From positions 1-64,000 of the forward strand of contig NZ_JAVIFW010000015.1 in the NCBI RefSeq assembly GCF_031157275.1: DNA of 64,000 nucleotides. The letters run 5' to 3'. This DNA is from Streptomyces sp. LHD-70 (lineage in GTDB: Bacteria > Actinomycetota > Actinomycetes > Streptomycetales > Streptomycetaceae). Numbering within the stretch: the first letter of the stretch is position 1; each line of letters opens with the position of its first letter. Positions 49,103 to 56,976 of this stretch are shown piece after piece. The position numbers and the translations under genes were made by a program. The notes beneath the pieces are model-generated. The model ran no database searches. It was not told the origin of the DNA and worked only from the letters and a program-made list of their open reading frames with translations.

Positions 49103-50265
49103 GGGCGAACCTCCTTGGGCAGGCCGAGCACGCGCTCGGCGATGATGTTGCGCTGGATCTCGTTCGATCCGGCGTAGATGGTGTCGGACCGGGAGAAGAG
49201 GAACAGCCGCTGGAAGTCGTCGAGGTCGTAGGGCTCGCCGGCCGCCAGCATTCCGTCGGCGCCGCAGACGTCCATGGCGAGCTCGCCCAGCTCCCGGTGC
49301 CAGGTCGCCCAGAAGATCTTGCCGATGGACGCCTCGGGTCCCGGTGCGCCGGCCGCGACGCCGTCGAGCATCCGCAGCGCATTGCCCCGGATGATCTCCA
49401 GGCCGATCCAGGCCTGGGCGATCCGGTCGCGGATCAGCGGGTCCTCGGCCGCGCGGTTGCGCTTGGCAAGCTCGATGACGACCTCCAACTCGCGCCGGAA
49501 GCCGACCTGCTGGCCGAGGGTGGACACACCGCGCTCGAAGCCGAGCGTGGCCATGGCGACCTTCCAGCCCTCGCCCGGCGCTCCCACGATGTTCCCCGCC
49601 GCCGTGCGGGCGCCGTCGAAGAACACCTCGTTGAACTCGCAGGTGCCGGTCAGCTGCGCGATCGGCCGCACCTCCACACCGGGCTGGTCCAGGGGCACCA
49701 GCAGATAGGACAGACCCTGGTGGCGGGTGGAACCTTGCTCGGTGCGGGCGACGACGAAGCACCAGTCGGACTCGTGCGCTAGTGACGTCCAGGTCTTCTG
49801 GCCGGTGACCGCCCACTCCTCGCCGTCGAGTTCGGCCCGCGTCCGTAGGTTCGCCAGGTCCGATCCGGCGTCCGGCTCGCTGTACCCCTGGCACCACAGC
49901 TCCTCGACCGCGACGATCCGGGGGAGGAAGCGCTCGCGCTGCTCGGGTGTACCGAAGGCGATCAGGGTGGGGCCGAGCAGCTGCTCCCCGATGTGATTGA
50001 CGCGGGCCGGGGCATCCGCGAGGGCGTACTCCTCATGGAAGGCGACCTGCTGCTCGAGGGTGGCGCCGCGGCCGCCGTACTCCTTCGGCCACCCGACGCA
50101 CGTCCAGCCCGCGGCAGCCATGTGCCGCTCCCAGGCGAGGCGTTCGGCGAAGGCCTCGTGCTCCCGGCCGGGTCCTCCGCGCCCGCGCAGGCTCGCGAAC
50201 TCCCCGGTGAGATTGCCCCGCAGCCAGCCGCGGACCTCGGCGCGGAACTCCTCGACACTGCTCAT
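49099..50265 (-). CDS. ipdE1: Acyl-CoA dehydrogenase IpdE1 (FadE30 type)
   Basis: A 388-residue acyl-CoA dehydrogenase: WPKEYGGRGAT (about 59-69), the FAD/substrate signature GYSEPDAGSDLANL (about 128-141), TGQKTWTS (about 155-162) and the C-terminal SDTIYAGSNEIQRNIIAERV (about 361-380). In mycobacteria FadE30 is the alpha subunit of the IpdE1-IpdE2 heterotetramer that dehydrogenates 5-OH-HIP-CoA. First gene of the minus-strand operon; a KstR2-like operator (50335-50354) lies 70 bp upstream. Its partner should be the beta-type ACAD at 54937. Confidence 0.85.
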   Translation of the reverse strand: MSSVEEFRAEVRGWLRGNLTGEFASLRGRGGPGREHEAFAERLAWERHMAAAGWTCVGWPKEYGGRGATLEQQVAFHEEYALADAPARVNHIGEQLLGPTLIAFGTPEQRERFLPRIVAVEELWCQGYSEPDAGSDLANLRTRAELDGEEWAVTGQKTWTSLAHESDWCFVVARTEQGSTRHQGLSYLLVPLDQPGVEVRPIAQLTGTCEFNEVFFDGARTAAGNIVGAPGEGWKVAMATLGFERGVSTLGQQVGFRRELEVVIELAKRNRAAEDPLIRDRIAQAWIGLEIIRGNALRMLDGVAAGAPGPEASIGKIFWATWHRELGELAMDVCGADGMLAAGEPYDLDDFQRLFLFSRSDTIYAGSNEIQRNIIAERVLGLPKEVRP

Positions 50266-50334
50266 GGGCGGCTCCGGATGACTCTCGACGAATGGGCGAC
50301 TCGACTTCTCGACGGCCGAGAGCTCGCACGTTAA

Positions 50335-50354
50335 CCTACCAAACACTTGTTAGG
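50335..50354. promoter_or_regulatory. KstR2-like operator between ipdE1 and echA
   Basis: The 20-mer cctaccaaacacttgttagg is the best of the four sites: eight of ten half-site positions are symmetric and it matches AnCAAGnnCTTGnT at all but one defined position. It lies 12 bp before the plus-strand ATG (50367) and 69 bp before the minus-strand start, so it can repress both operons. Confidence 0.8.
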
Positions 50355-50366
50355 GAAGGAGGCCAG

Positions 50367-51224
50367 ATGTCCACTGCCCACACCGCATCCGCTGCGCCGG
50401 TCCGGTACGAGCGCCACGGCGCCGTCGCCGTGGTCACCATGGATCGGCCCGACTACCGGAACGCCCAGAACTCCGCAATGACCTACGCGCTGGACCGCGC
50501 CCTCTATCGCGCGGCCGACGACAACGAGGTGAAGGCCGTGATCCTCGCCGGAGCGGGGAAGCACTTCTCGGCCGGCCACGACATCGGCACCCCGGAGCGG
50601 GACGCGCATCTGCCGTTCGACCGCAGGGCAGGCCTGTGGTGGGACCACTCGGACAAGCAGGGAGCGGAGAGCCGCTACGCCCGCGAGTCCGAGGTCTACC
50701 TGGGCATGTGCCGCCGCTGGCGCGAACTGCCCAAGCCTCTGATCGCCTCCGTGCAGGGCGCGTGCGTCGCGGGCGGCCTGATGCTGGCCTGGGTCTGCGA
50801 CCTGATCGTCGCCTCCGATGACGCGTTCTTCGCCGACCCGGTGGTGCGCATGGGCATCCCGGGCGTGGAGTACTTCGCCCACCCGTGGGTGATGCCGCCA
50901 CGCATCGCCAAGGAGTTCCTCTTCACCGGCGACCGGATGAGCGCGCAGCGCGCGTACGAGGTCGGGATGGTCAACCGGGTCGTGCCCCGCGCCGAACTGA
51001 CCGACCGCACCATGGAGTTGGCGAACCGGATCGCCGACATGCCGCGCCTGGGGCTGGCGCTGACCAAGCGGGCTGTCAACCAGGCCGAGGACCTTCAGGG
51101 AATGCACGCCGGGATGGACTCGGTCTTCGGGCTGCACCACCTGGCGCACGCGCACAACGCCGAGACCGCGAAGGACTCGCTGGGCGGCATCGACGTCCGC
51201 GCGATGAAGGAAGCGGGCGCCTGA
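50367..51224 (+). CDS. Enoyl-CoA hydratase/isomerase family protein
   Basis: A 285-residue crotonase: NRAxNS-like DRPDYRNAQNS (about 26-36), FSAGHDIGTPE (about 72-82) and GACVAGGLMLAWVCDLIVAS (about 131-150). The insert around WWDHSDKQGAE is characteristic of one actinobacterial subgroup. ATG follows GGGAAGGAGG. It is the first gene of the plus-strand operon, exactly where mycobacteria have fadD3; its hydratase role in C/D-ring beta-oxidation is inferred. Its TGA overlaps the next ATG. Confidence 0.8.
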   Translation: MSTAHTASAAPVRYERHGAVAVVTMDRPDYRNAQNSAMTYALDRALYRAADDNEVKAVILAGAGKHFSAGHDIGTPERDAHLPFDRRAGLWWDHSDKQGAESRYARESEVYLGMCRRWRELPKPLIASVQGACVAGGLMLAWVCDLIVASDDAFFADPVVRMGIPGVEYFAHPWVMPPRIAKEFLFTGDRMSAQRAYEVGMVNRVVPRAELTDRTMELANRIADMPRLGLALTKRAVNQAEDLQGMHAGMDSVFGLHHLAHAHNAETAKDSLGGIDVRAMKEAGA

Positions 51225-52393
51225 TGGACCTCGAATTCACCGCCGAGGAGGAGGCGTTCCGCGCCGAGGCCCGCGCCTGGCTCGCCACCCGTGTCCCGGC
51301 CGCACCCCTGCCCTCCCTGGAGACCGCCGAGGGCTTCGCAGCCCACCGCGAGTGGGAGCGCACACTGTCCGAGGACCGCTGGTCGGTGGTCTCCTGGCCC
51401 GAGGAGTACGGCGGCCGGGGCGCCTCGATCACCGAGTGGCTGATCTTCGAGGAGGAGTACTACGCCGCTGGCGCACCCGGCCGGGTCAGTCAGAACGGCA
51501 TCAATCTCCTCGCCCCCACCCTCCTGGAGCACGGCACGGCCGAGCAACTGGCCCGGATCCTGCCGCCGATGGCGAGCGGCGAAGTGATCTGGGCGCAGGC
51601 CTGGTCCGAGCCGGAGTCCGGCTCGGATCTCGCGAGTTTGCGCTCTACGGCCGTACGGACCGACGGCGGCTGGCTCCTGAGCGGCCAGAAGACCTGGTCG
51701 TCCCGGGCGGCCTTCGCCGACCGCGCGTTCGGCCTCTTCCGCAGCGACCTCGGGGCGGACAAGCCCCACCGGGGTCTGACGTACCTCATGTTCCCTCTGG
51801 ACGCGGACGGGGTGACCGTGCGCCCCATCGGCCGGCTCGACGGCAAGCCCGCCTTCGCCGAACTCTTCCTCGACAACGTCTTCGTGCCCGACGAGGACGT
51901 CATCGGCGAGCCGGGCCAGGGGTGGCGGGTCGCGATGAGCACCGCGGGCAACGAGCGCGGGCTGACCCTGCGCAGCCCCGGACGGTTCACCGCGGCCGTC
52001 GACCGCCTGGTGGCGCTGTGGCGCTCGAACGCGGACCCGAGCGACACCGCCCTGCGCGACCGGGTCGCAGACGCCGTGATCGGCGCCCGCGCGTACCGGC
52101 TCTTCACCTACGCGGGCGCCTCGCGGATCGCCGCCGGAGGGGCGATCGGCGCCGAGTCGAGTCTCAACAAGGTCTTCTGGTCCGAGCTGGACATCGCCCT
52201 GCACGAGACCGCGCTGGACCTGCTGGGCCCGTACGGCGAACTGTCGGACACGGCCGGGGAGGCGCCCGCGCACGGCAGCTGGGCCGAGGGGTACACCTTC
52301 TCCCTCGCCGGCCCCATCTACGCCGGCACCAACGAGATCCAGCGCGACATCATCGCCGAGCGGCTGCTCGGTCTGCCGAAGGGACGCCGGTGA
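51224..52393 (+). CDS. fadE31: Acyl-CoA dehydrogenase, FadE31 type (alpha subunit)
   Basis: A 389-residue ACAD with WPEEYGGRGAS (about 57-67), AWSEPESGSDLASLR (about 126-140), SGQKTWSS (about 154-161) and IYAGTNEIQRDIIAERLLGL (about 365-384). It is overlapped by fadE32 (TGATG). In mycobacteria FadE31 and FadE32 likewise adjoin and are thought to form a heteromeric dehydrogenase acting late in HIP degradation; the precise substrate is not read from sequence. Confidence 0.83.
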   Translation: MDLEFTAEEEAFRAEARAWLATRVPAAPLPSLETAEGFAAHREWERTLSEDRWSVVSWPEEYGGRGASITEWLIFEEEYYAAGAPGRVSQNGINLLAPTLLEHGTAEQLARILPPMASGEVIWAQAWSEPESGSDLASLRSTAVRTDGGWLLSGQKTWSSRAAFADRAFGLFRSDLGADKPHRGLTYLMFPLDADGVTVRPIGRLDGKPAFAELFLDNVFVPDEDVIGEPGQGWRVAMSTAGNERGLTLRSPGRFTAAVDRLVALWRSNADPSDTALRDRVADAVIGARAYRLFTYAGASRIAAGGAIGAESSLNKVFWSELDIALHETALDLLGPYGELSDTAGEAPAHGSWAEGYTFSLAGPIYAGTNEIQRDIIAERLLGLPKGRR

Positions 52394-53382
52394 TGCGTTT
52401 CCTCCTCGACGACGAGCAGCAGGCGTTCGCCCGCTCCCTGGACAGCATGCTGACGGCGGCTGACACCCCTGCCGTCGTACGGGCCTGGGCCGCCGGGGAC
52501 ACCGCGCCCGGGCGCGACGTGTGGGCGAAGCTGGCCGAGGCCGGCGTCTTCGCCCTCGCCGTGCCGGAGCACCACGAGGGTCTCGGCCCGCTGCCCGTCG
52601 AACTCACCGTCGCCTTCACGGAAATGGGCCGCCACGCGGTGCCGGGCCCGCTGGTGGAGACGGTGGCCGCGGCGGCATTCCTCAATCGCCTGGGGGACGA
52701 CACGGCGGCCGCCGCATGGCTGCCGGGCATCGCGTCCGGCAAGACGGCCGCCTCACTCTGTCTGCTCTCCGACGACAGCCCCTACGCCCTGGACGCCCAC
52801 GCCGCCGACGCGGTCTTCGTCGTGGACGGCGACGTCATACGCCTGGCGGAGGCGGCCGGACCCGTCCAGCCGTCCGCCGACCCGGCGCGCCGACTGGCCC
52901 GCCCGCTCGGCGGCACCGTCCTGGTGCGGGGGCCGGAGGTGGCAGCCGCGGCCGCGCACGCCGCCGACGTCGCGGCGCTGACCACAGCGGCCCAGGCCCT
53001 CGGTCTGGGCCGCACCCTGCTCGCACGAACCGTCGAATACGCCCGGCAGCGCACCCAGTTCGGGGTGGCCATCGGCTCGTTCCAGACGGTCAAGCACCGG
53101 CTGGCCGACACGTTGATCGCCCTGGAGTTCGCCCAGCCCCTGATCCAGGCCGCTGCCGTGGCCCTCGCCGCGGGGGATCCGGCGTCCGGCCGCGAGATCG
53201 CGGCGGCGAAGGTCGCGGCGTGCGAGGCGGCCTGCGCCGCTGCCCGTACCGCCCTGCAGATCCACGGCGCCCTCGGCTACACCGAGGAGCTCGACCTCTC
53301 CCTGTGGATCCGCAAGGCCCGCGCCCTGCGCGACGCCTGGGGCACACCGGCCGCCTGCCGCGCCCGCGTGCTCGCCCCCTGA
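52393..53382 (+). CDS. fadE32: Acyl-CoA dehydrogenase, FadE32 type (beta subunit)
   Basis: A 329-residue shortened ACAD without the central beta-barrel signature seen in the alpha subunit, as expected for beta subunits of steroid alpha2-beta2 ACADs. N-terminal RFLLDDEQQAFARSLDSML; VRAWAAGDTAPGRDVWAKLA (about 29-48); the C-terminal helices carry YARQRTQFGVAIGSFQTVKH (about 217-236) with the FAD-contacting Arg, and LQIHGALGYTEE (about 291-302). Start overlaps the fadE31 stop. Confidence 0.83.
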   Translation: MRFLLDDEQQAFARSLDSMLTAADTPAVVRAWAAGDTAPGRDVWAKLAEAGVFALAVPEHHEGLGPLPVELTVAFTEMGRHAVPGPLVETVAAAAFLNRLGDDTAAAAWLPGIASGKTAASLCLLSDDSPYALDAHAADAVFVVDGDVIRLAEAAGPVQPSADPARRLARPLGGTVLVRGPEVAAAAAHAADVAALTTAAQALGLGRTLLARTVEYARQRTQFGVAIGSFQTVKHRLADTLIALEFAQPLIQAAAVALAAGDPASGREIAAAKVAACEAACAAARTALQIHGALGYTEELDLSLWIRKARALRDAWGTPAACRARVLAP

Positions 53383-53406
53383 GCCCTGGACCCACCCCCC
53401 TGCCCG

Positions 53407-53436
53407 TTCTCCCGGGACCACCCCGCCCGGGGAGAG
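53407..53436 (+). terminator. Imperfect hairpin after fadE32
   Basis: ttctcccggg and cccggggagag pair with a single bulge, about 25 nt after fadE32. It might attenuate transcription into the transporter gene 130 bp downstream. Confidence 0.5.
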
Positions 53437-53509
53437 CGAACTGTGCGGCACCCACAAGGCAGATCCCGCTCGTACATCCCCACCTTCCTACCGCACCACG
53501 GAGTCAGCC

Positions 53510-54940
53510 ATGCCCACTGCACCGACCCCGCCGAGACCTGAGAGAGCGGCGAGAGCCGAGGGGCCGGCCGCGGCCCCGGACCCTGCTCTGCTGCGCAAAG
53601 TGGCTCTGTCCAGCCTGCTCGGCACGGTCATCGAGTACTACGACTTCCTGCTCTACGGCACGATGGCCGCGATCGCGTTCGGCCGGCTGTTCTTCCCCGA
53701 GTCCAACCCGACGGTCGGCACCATCGCCGCGTTCGGCACGCTGGCCGCCGGCTACGTCGCGCGTCCCGTCGGCGGCGCCCTCTTCGGGCACTTCGGCGAC
53801 CGGCTCGGCCGCAAGTCCATGCTCGTCCTCACGATGGTCCTCATGGGCGCGGCGAGCTTCCTGATCGGCGTGCTGCCGACCTACGAGAGCATCGGCATCG
53901 CGGCGCCGGTCCTACTGGTCCTGCTCCGTGTCGTCCAGGGCATCGCCATCGGCGGCGAGTGGGCCGGCGCCACGCTGATGGTCGTCGAACACGCCGACGC
54001 GCGGCGCCGCGGTCTGTGGACCGGCGTGATGCAGATGGGGTCGCCACTCGGATTCCTGCTGTCCACCCTCGCCGTCACCACGACCACTCTGCTTCCACCG
54101 GACCGGTTCCTGGCCTGGGGCTGGCGCATCCCGTTCCTGTTCAGCGCGCTGCTGCTCGGTATCGGCTTGTATGTGCGCATCAGCATCACGGAGAGCCCGC
54201 TGTTCCAGCAGGCCGCGCAATCGCAGGACACCGGTACGACGCCCCGCATCCCGCTGGCGGAGGTGCTGCGCGCCCCCCGGACTCTGGTTCGCGCATGCGC
54301 CGTCGGTATCGGCCCGTTCGCCCTGACGGCGCTGATCAGCACCTTCATGCTCACCTACGCCACTTCCGTCGGGTACGCGACCTCCGATGTGATGACCGGT
54401 CTCCTCTTCACCGCCATCACGGGACTGGTGTCAATCCCGCTCTTCTCCGCGCTCTCCGACCGCGTCGGTCGTCGGCCGGTCGTGCTCGGCGGCGCCGTGG
54501 GCATCATGCTGCTCGCCGCCCCCGTCTACGCCCTGGTCGACACGCGATCCACGGCCCTGCTGATCCTCGGCATGGTTCTCGGCCAGGTGGTGCAGTCCGC
54601 GATGTACGCGCCGCTGGGGCCACTGCTGTCCGAGATGTTCGGCACCCGGGTCCGCTACACGGGCGCGTCCCTGGGTTACCAACTGGCCGCCCTCCTAGGC
54701 AGCGGGTTCACACCGCTGTTGGCCGGCAGCCTGCTCTCCGCCTCGGGCGGCGTCTCGAGCACTCCCCTCGTGATGGTGGCCGTTCTCTGCGGGCTGGTGA
54801 CCGCGCTGGCCATCTGGCGGACGGCCGAGACCCGCGGCCGGGATCTGGCGGACGACTCCGTCCCGCGGAGGAAGCCCGAATCGTCGCGAGAGCACCACGG
54901 CAGGCCGGACGGAGCGGCACAGAGGGGAGCTGGCAAGTGA
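53510..54940 (+). CDS. MFS transporter, metabolite:H+ symporter (MHS) family
   Basis: A 476-residue MHS-type permease with 12 predicted helices: LGTVIEYYDFLLYGTMAAI (about 37-55) at helix 1, GHFGDRLGRKSML (about 93-105) as the loop 2-3 signature, and RVVQGIAIGGEWAGATLMVV (about 138-157) in helix 4. Family members import organic acids such as shikimate, ketoglutarate or protocatechuate. Placed inside a HIP operon, a steroid acid (HIP or a bile-acid fragment) is a reasonable substrate, but this is inference. Its stop overlaps the GTG of the next gene. Confidence 0.82.
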   Translation: MPTAPTPPRPERAARAEGPAAAPDPALLRKVALSSLLGTVIEYYDFLLYGTMAAIAFGRLFFPESNPTVGTIAAFGTLAAGYVARPVGGALFGHFGDRLGRKSMLVLTMVLMGAASFLIGVLPTYESIGIAAPVLLVLLRVVQGIAIGGEWAGATLMVVEHADARRRGLWTGVMQMGSPLGFLLSTLAVTTTTLLPPDRFLAWGWRIPFLFSALLLGIGLYVRISITESPLFQQAAQSQDTGTTPRIPLAEVLRAPRTLVRACAVGIGPFALTALISTFMLTYATSVGYATSDVMTGLLFTAITGLVSIPLFSALSDRVGRRPVVLGGAVGIMLLAAPVYALVDTRSTALLILGMVLGQVVQSAMYAPLGPLLSEMFGTRVRYTGASLGYQLAALLGSGFTPLLAGSLLSASGGVSSTPLVMVAVLCGLVTALAIWRTAETRGRDLADDSVPRRKPESSREHHGRPDGAAQRGAGK

Positions 54941-56010
54941 GACCGACGGAAGAACAGGAGGATTTGCGGTCCACCGTGCGGGCATCACTCGCTCGGCACG
55001 AGGGTGCGGCGGCCTGGCTGCCGTTGACCGAGCAGATCGGCGTCGCCGGGCTCGGCGTCCCCGAGGAGTACGGCGGTGCGGGCTGCGGTGCACGTGAAGT
55101 CCACGTCGTCATGGAGGAGTTGGGCCGGAGTCTGAGCCCCCTCCCCTACCTCGGCTCCGCGGTGCTCGTGGTGCAGGCCCTGCTCGCCTCCGGTGACGCG
55201 AGGGCATGCGCCGGGCTGCTGCCGGGACTCGCCGAGGGCCGGACGGTGGGGGCCCTGGCCTGGGCCGAACGCGGTTCCTGGGACCCGGCGGCCATCCGGA
55301 CCGACGCCGCCCGTCGCCCGGGGGGCACCTGGCGGCTCACCGGGGCCAAGGAGTTCGTGCTGCACGGGACCGAGGCGGATGTGCTGCTCGTGGTGGCCCG
55401 AACGGCGGTTGGGGTCTCCCTCTTCCACATGCCCGTCGACGGCGCCGGTGTGCGCCGCGAAGCGGCGGTCACCATGGATCAGACCCGGGCGCAGGCACGC
55501 ATCGTGCTCGACGGGGCCGAGGGCCGGCTCATCGGCGCGGAGGGCGACGGCGGCCGGGTCCTGCGGCACGTACTGGACCTGGCCTGCACGGCGCTCGCCG
55601 CCGAGCAGGCCGGCGCAGCCGAGCGATGCCTGGAGATCACGGTCGCCTACGCCAAGGAGCGCATCCAGTTCGGCCGGCCGATCGGCTCCTTCCAGGCGCT
55701 CAAGCACCGGCTGGCGGACGCGTACGTGCTGGTGGAGTCGGCGCGGTCGGCCGCGCTCGGCGCGGCCGCCGCGGCCGCCGCAGGCTCACCGGAGCTGACC
55801 CGCTGCGCGGCCGTCGCCAAATCCGCCTGCTCGGAGGCGTTTTCGGCGGTGGCGGGCGAGACGATCCAGTTGCACGGCGGCATCGGCGTCACCTGGGAAC
55901 ACGATGCCCAGCGCTACTTCAAGCGCGCACACGGCTCGGCCCAGCTGTTCGGCCCACCGGCGTGGCACCGGGGCCGGCTCGCCAAGGACCTGGGGCTGAC
56001 CACGGCCTGA
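54937..56010 (+). CDS. ipdE2: Acyl-CoA dehydrogenase, beta-subunit type (FadE33/IpdE2 candidate)
   Basis: A 357-residue ACAD of the beta kind: N-terminal RPTEEQEDLRSTVRASL, GVPEEYGGAGCG (about 37-48), no acidic-Gly signature like that of IpdE1, then YAKERIQFGRPIGSFQALKH (about 239-258) and QLHGGIGVTWEHDAQRYFKR (about 310-329). By elimination and by position it is the best partner for IpdE1 (the pair is fadE30 and fadE33 in mycobacteria, also on opposite strands). GTG 54937 follows GAGGGGAG and overlaps the transporter stop. Confidence 0.72.
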   Translation: MRPTEEQEDLRSTVRASLARHEGAAAWLPLTEQIGVAGLGVPEEYGGAGCGAREVHVVMEELGRSLSPLPYLGSAVLVVQALLASGDARACAGLLPGLAEGRTVGALAWAERGSWDPAAIRTDAARRPGGTWRLTGAKEFVLHGTEADVLLVVARTAVGVSLFHMPVDGAGVRREAAVTMDQTRAQARIVLDGAEGRLIGAEGDGGRVLRHVLDLACTALAAEQAGAAERCLEITVAYAKERIQFGRPIGSFQALKHRLADAYVLVESARSAALGAAAAAAAGSPELTRCAAVAKSACSEAFSAVAGETIQLHGGIGVTWEHDAQRYFKRAHGSAQLFGPPAWHRGRLAKDLGLTTA

Positions 56011-56200
56011 CCGAGCACCGCCCAAGTGGTCGTGGGGAGTGCTGGTCGCCCCGTGGGCTGCTGTTCGCCTGTCCTCCATCAGGCCCCCGAAGTTCACGGT
56101 CCTCACCGGCCCTGGAGCGGGGTCGGCGGTGAGCTCCAGGACGCGGGCGACCACGACGTATCGGCTCGACCGCGGGACGCGGGACGTGAAAGGGAACGGA

Positions 56201-56254
56201 ATCCCGCTGACCGGGAACTGCCGCCTGCGCCGCACCGCCTCGGCCTGCCACTCT
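56201..56254 (+). promoter_or_regulatory. Promoter with IclR-type operator upstream of the dead fadD3 and the BVMO
   Basis: The palindrome atcccgctgaccgggaa (56201-56217) is followed after 31 nt by CACTCT (56249-56254). The -10 is weak by sequence but at the same distance as at the other sites. It is now the nearest promoter candidate for the Baeyer-Villiger monooxygenase. Confidence 0.55.
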
Positions 56255-56319
56255 TCCGACCAGCTGTAGTTCCGTGCCCGCGCCCCGAGGGGCGAGGGAG
56301 GCAGGGAGGACGTGAGTTC

Positions 56320-56935
56320 ATGCGCGGCGCGCCGACGATCGCCCGGCTCGCGGACTGGTCGGCAGAGCAGTACGGGGATGAGGAGGCCCCCGTCTCCGGC
56401 GAGGACCGCTGGACTTTCGCGGAGTTGCGTGACCGGGTGGCGCGGGCGGTGATGGCGCAGAGGGTGCGCCCCTTGCGACTCGGTGGCCGTGTGGGCACCC
56501 AACAGCGCCCGCTGGGTGGTGGCCGCGATGGGAGCGGTGGCGGCGGGCCCGGTGTTGGTCCCGCTGAACACCCGCTACAGGCCGCCCGAGGCCGCCGACA
56601 TCCTGCGCCGCTCCCGCATCCGGCTGCTCTTCACCGAGCACGACTTTCTGGGACGGACGGCGCTGATGGCGGGTTCACCATGTACCCGGCGGAGGTGGAG
56701 CAGGTGTTGCGCGGCCATCCGGCCGTCGTGAACGCGGCGGTCGTGGGCGCGCCGGACGGGCAGCTCGGGGAGGTCGGCGTCGCGTACTGCGTTCCGGCGG
56801 CCGGGGCACTGATCGACGCGGCGGAACTGACCGCGTGCACAAGGCCCCGCGCGCCTTCCACTCCGTGGCGGAACTCCCACACAAGGCGTCGGCTGAGGTC
56901 GACAAGGGCGCCCTGCGGAGGCTGGCACGCGAACG
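56320..56935 (+). pseudogene. fadD3: fadD3-like acyl-CoA ligase wreck
   Basis: From ATG 56320 the frame reads GAPTIARLADWSAEQYGDEE and WTFAELRDRVARAV; a shift then moves to VWAPNSARWVVAAMGAVAAG and NTRYRPPEAADILRRSRIRL (56490-56630). About 330 codons holding the P-loop and adenylation core are missing, and the frame rejoins at the C-terminal domain FTMYPAEVEQVLRGHPAVVN (56676-56730) and GQLGEVGVAYCVP. Another shift destroys the end with its lysine. It occupies the ancestral fadD3 area beside the fadE cluster. The intact fadD3 is at 5333. Confidence 0.85.
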
Positions 56936-56976
56936 AACACCCCCCCTTCCTTTGGTCACCAGTCAGGAGCCGGAAC

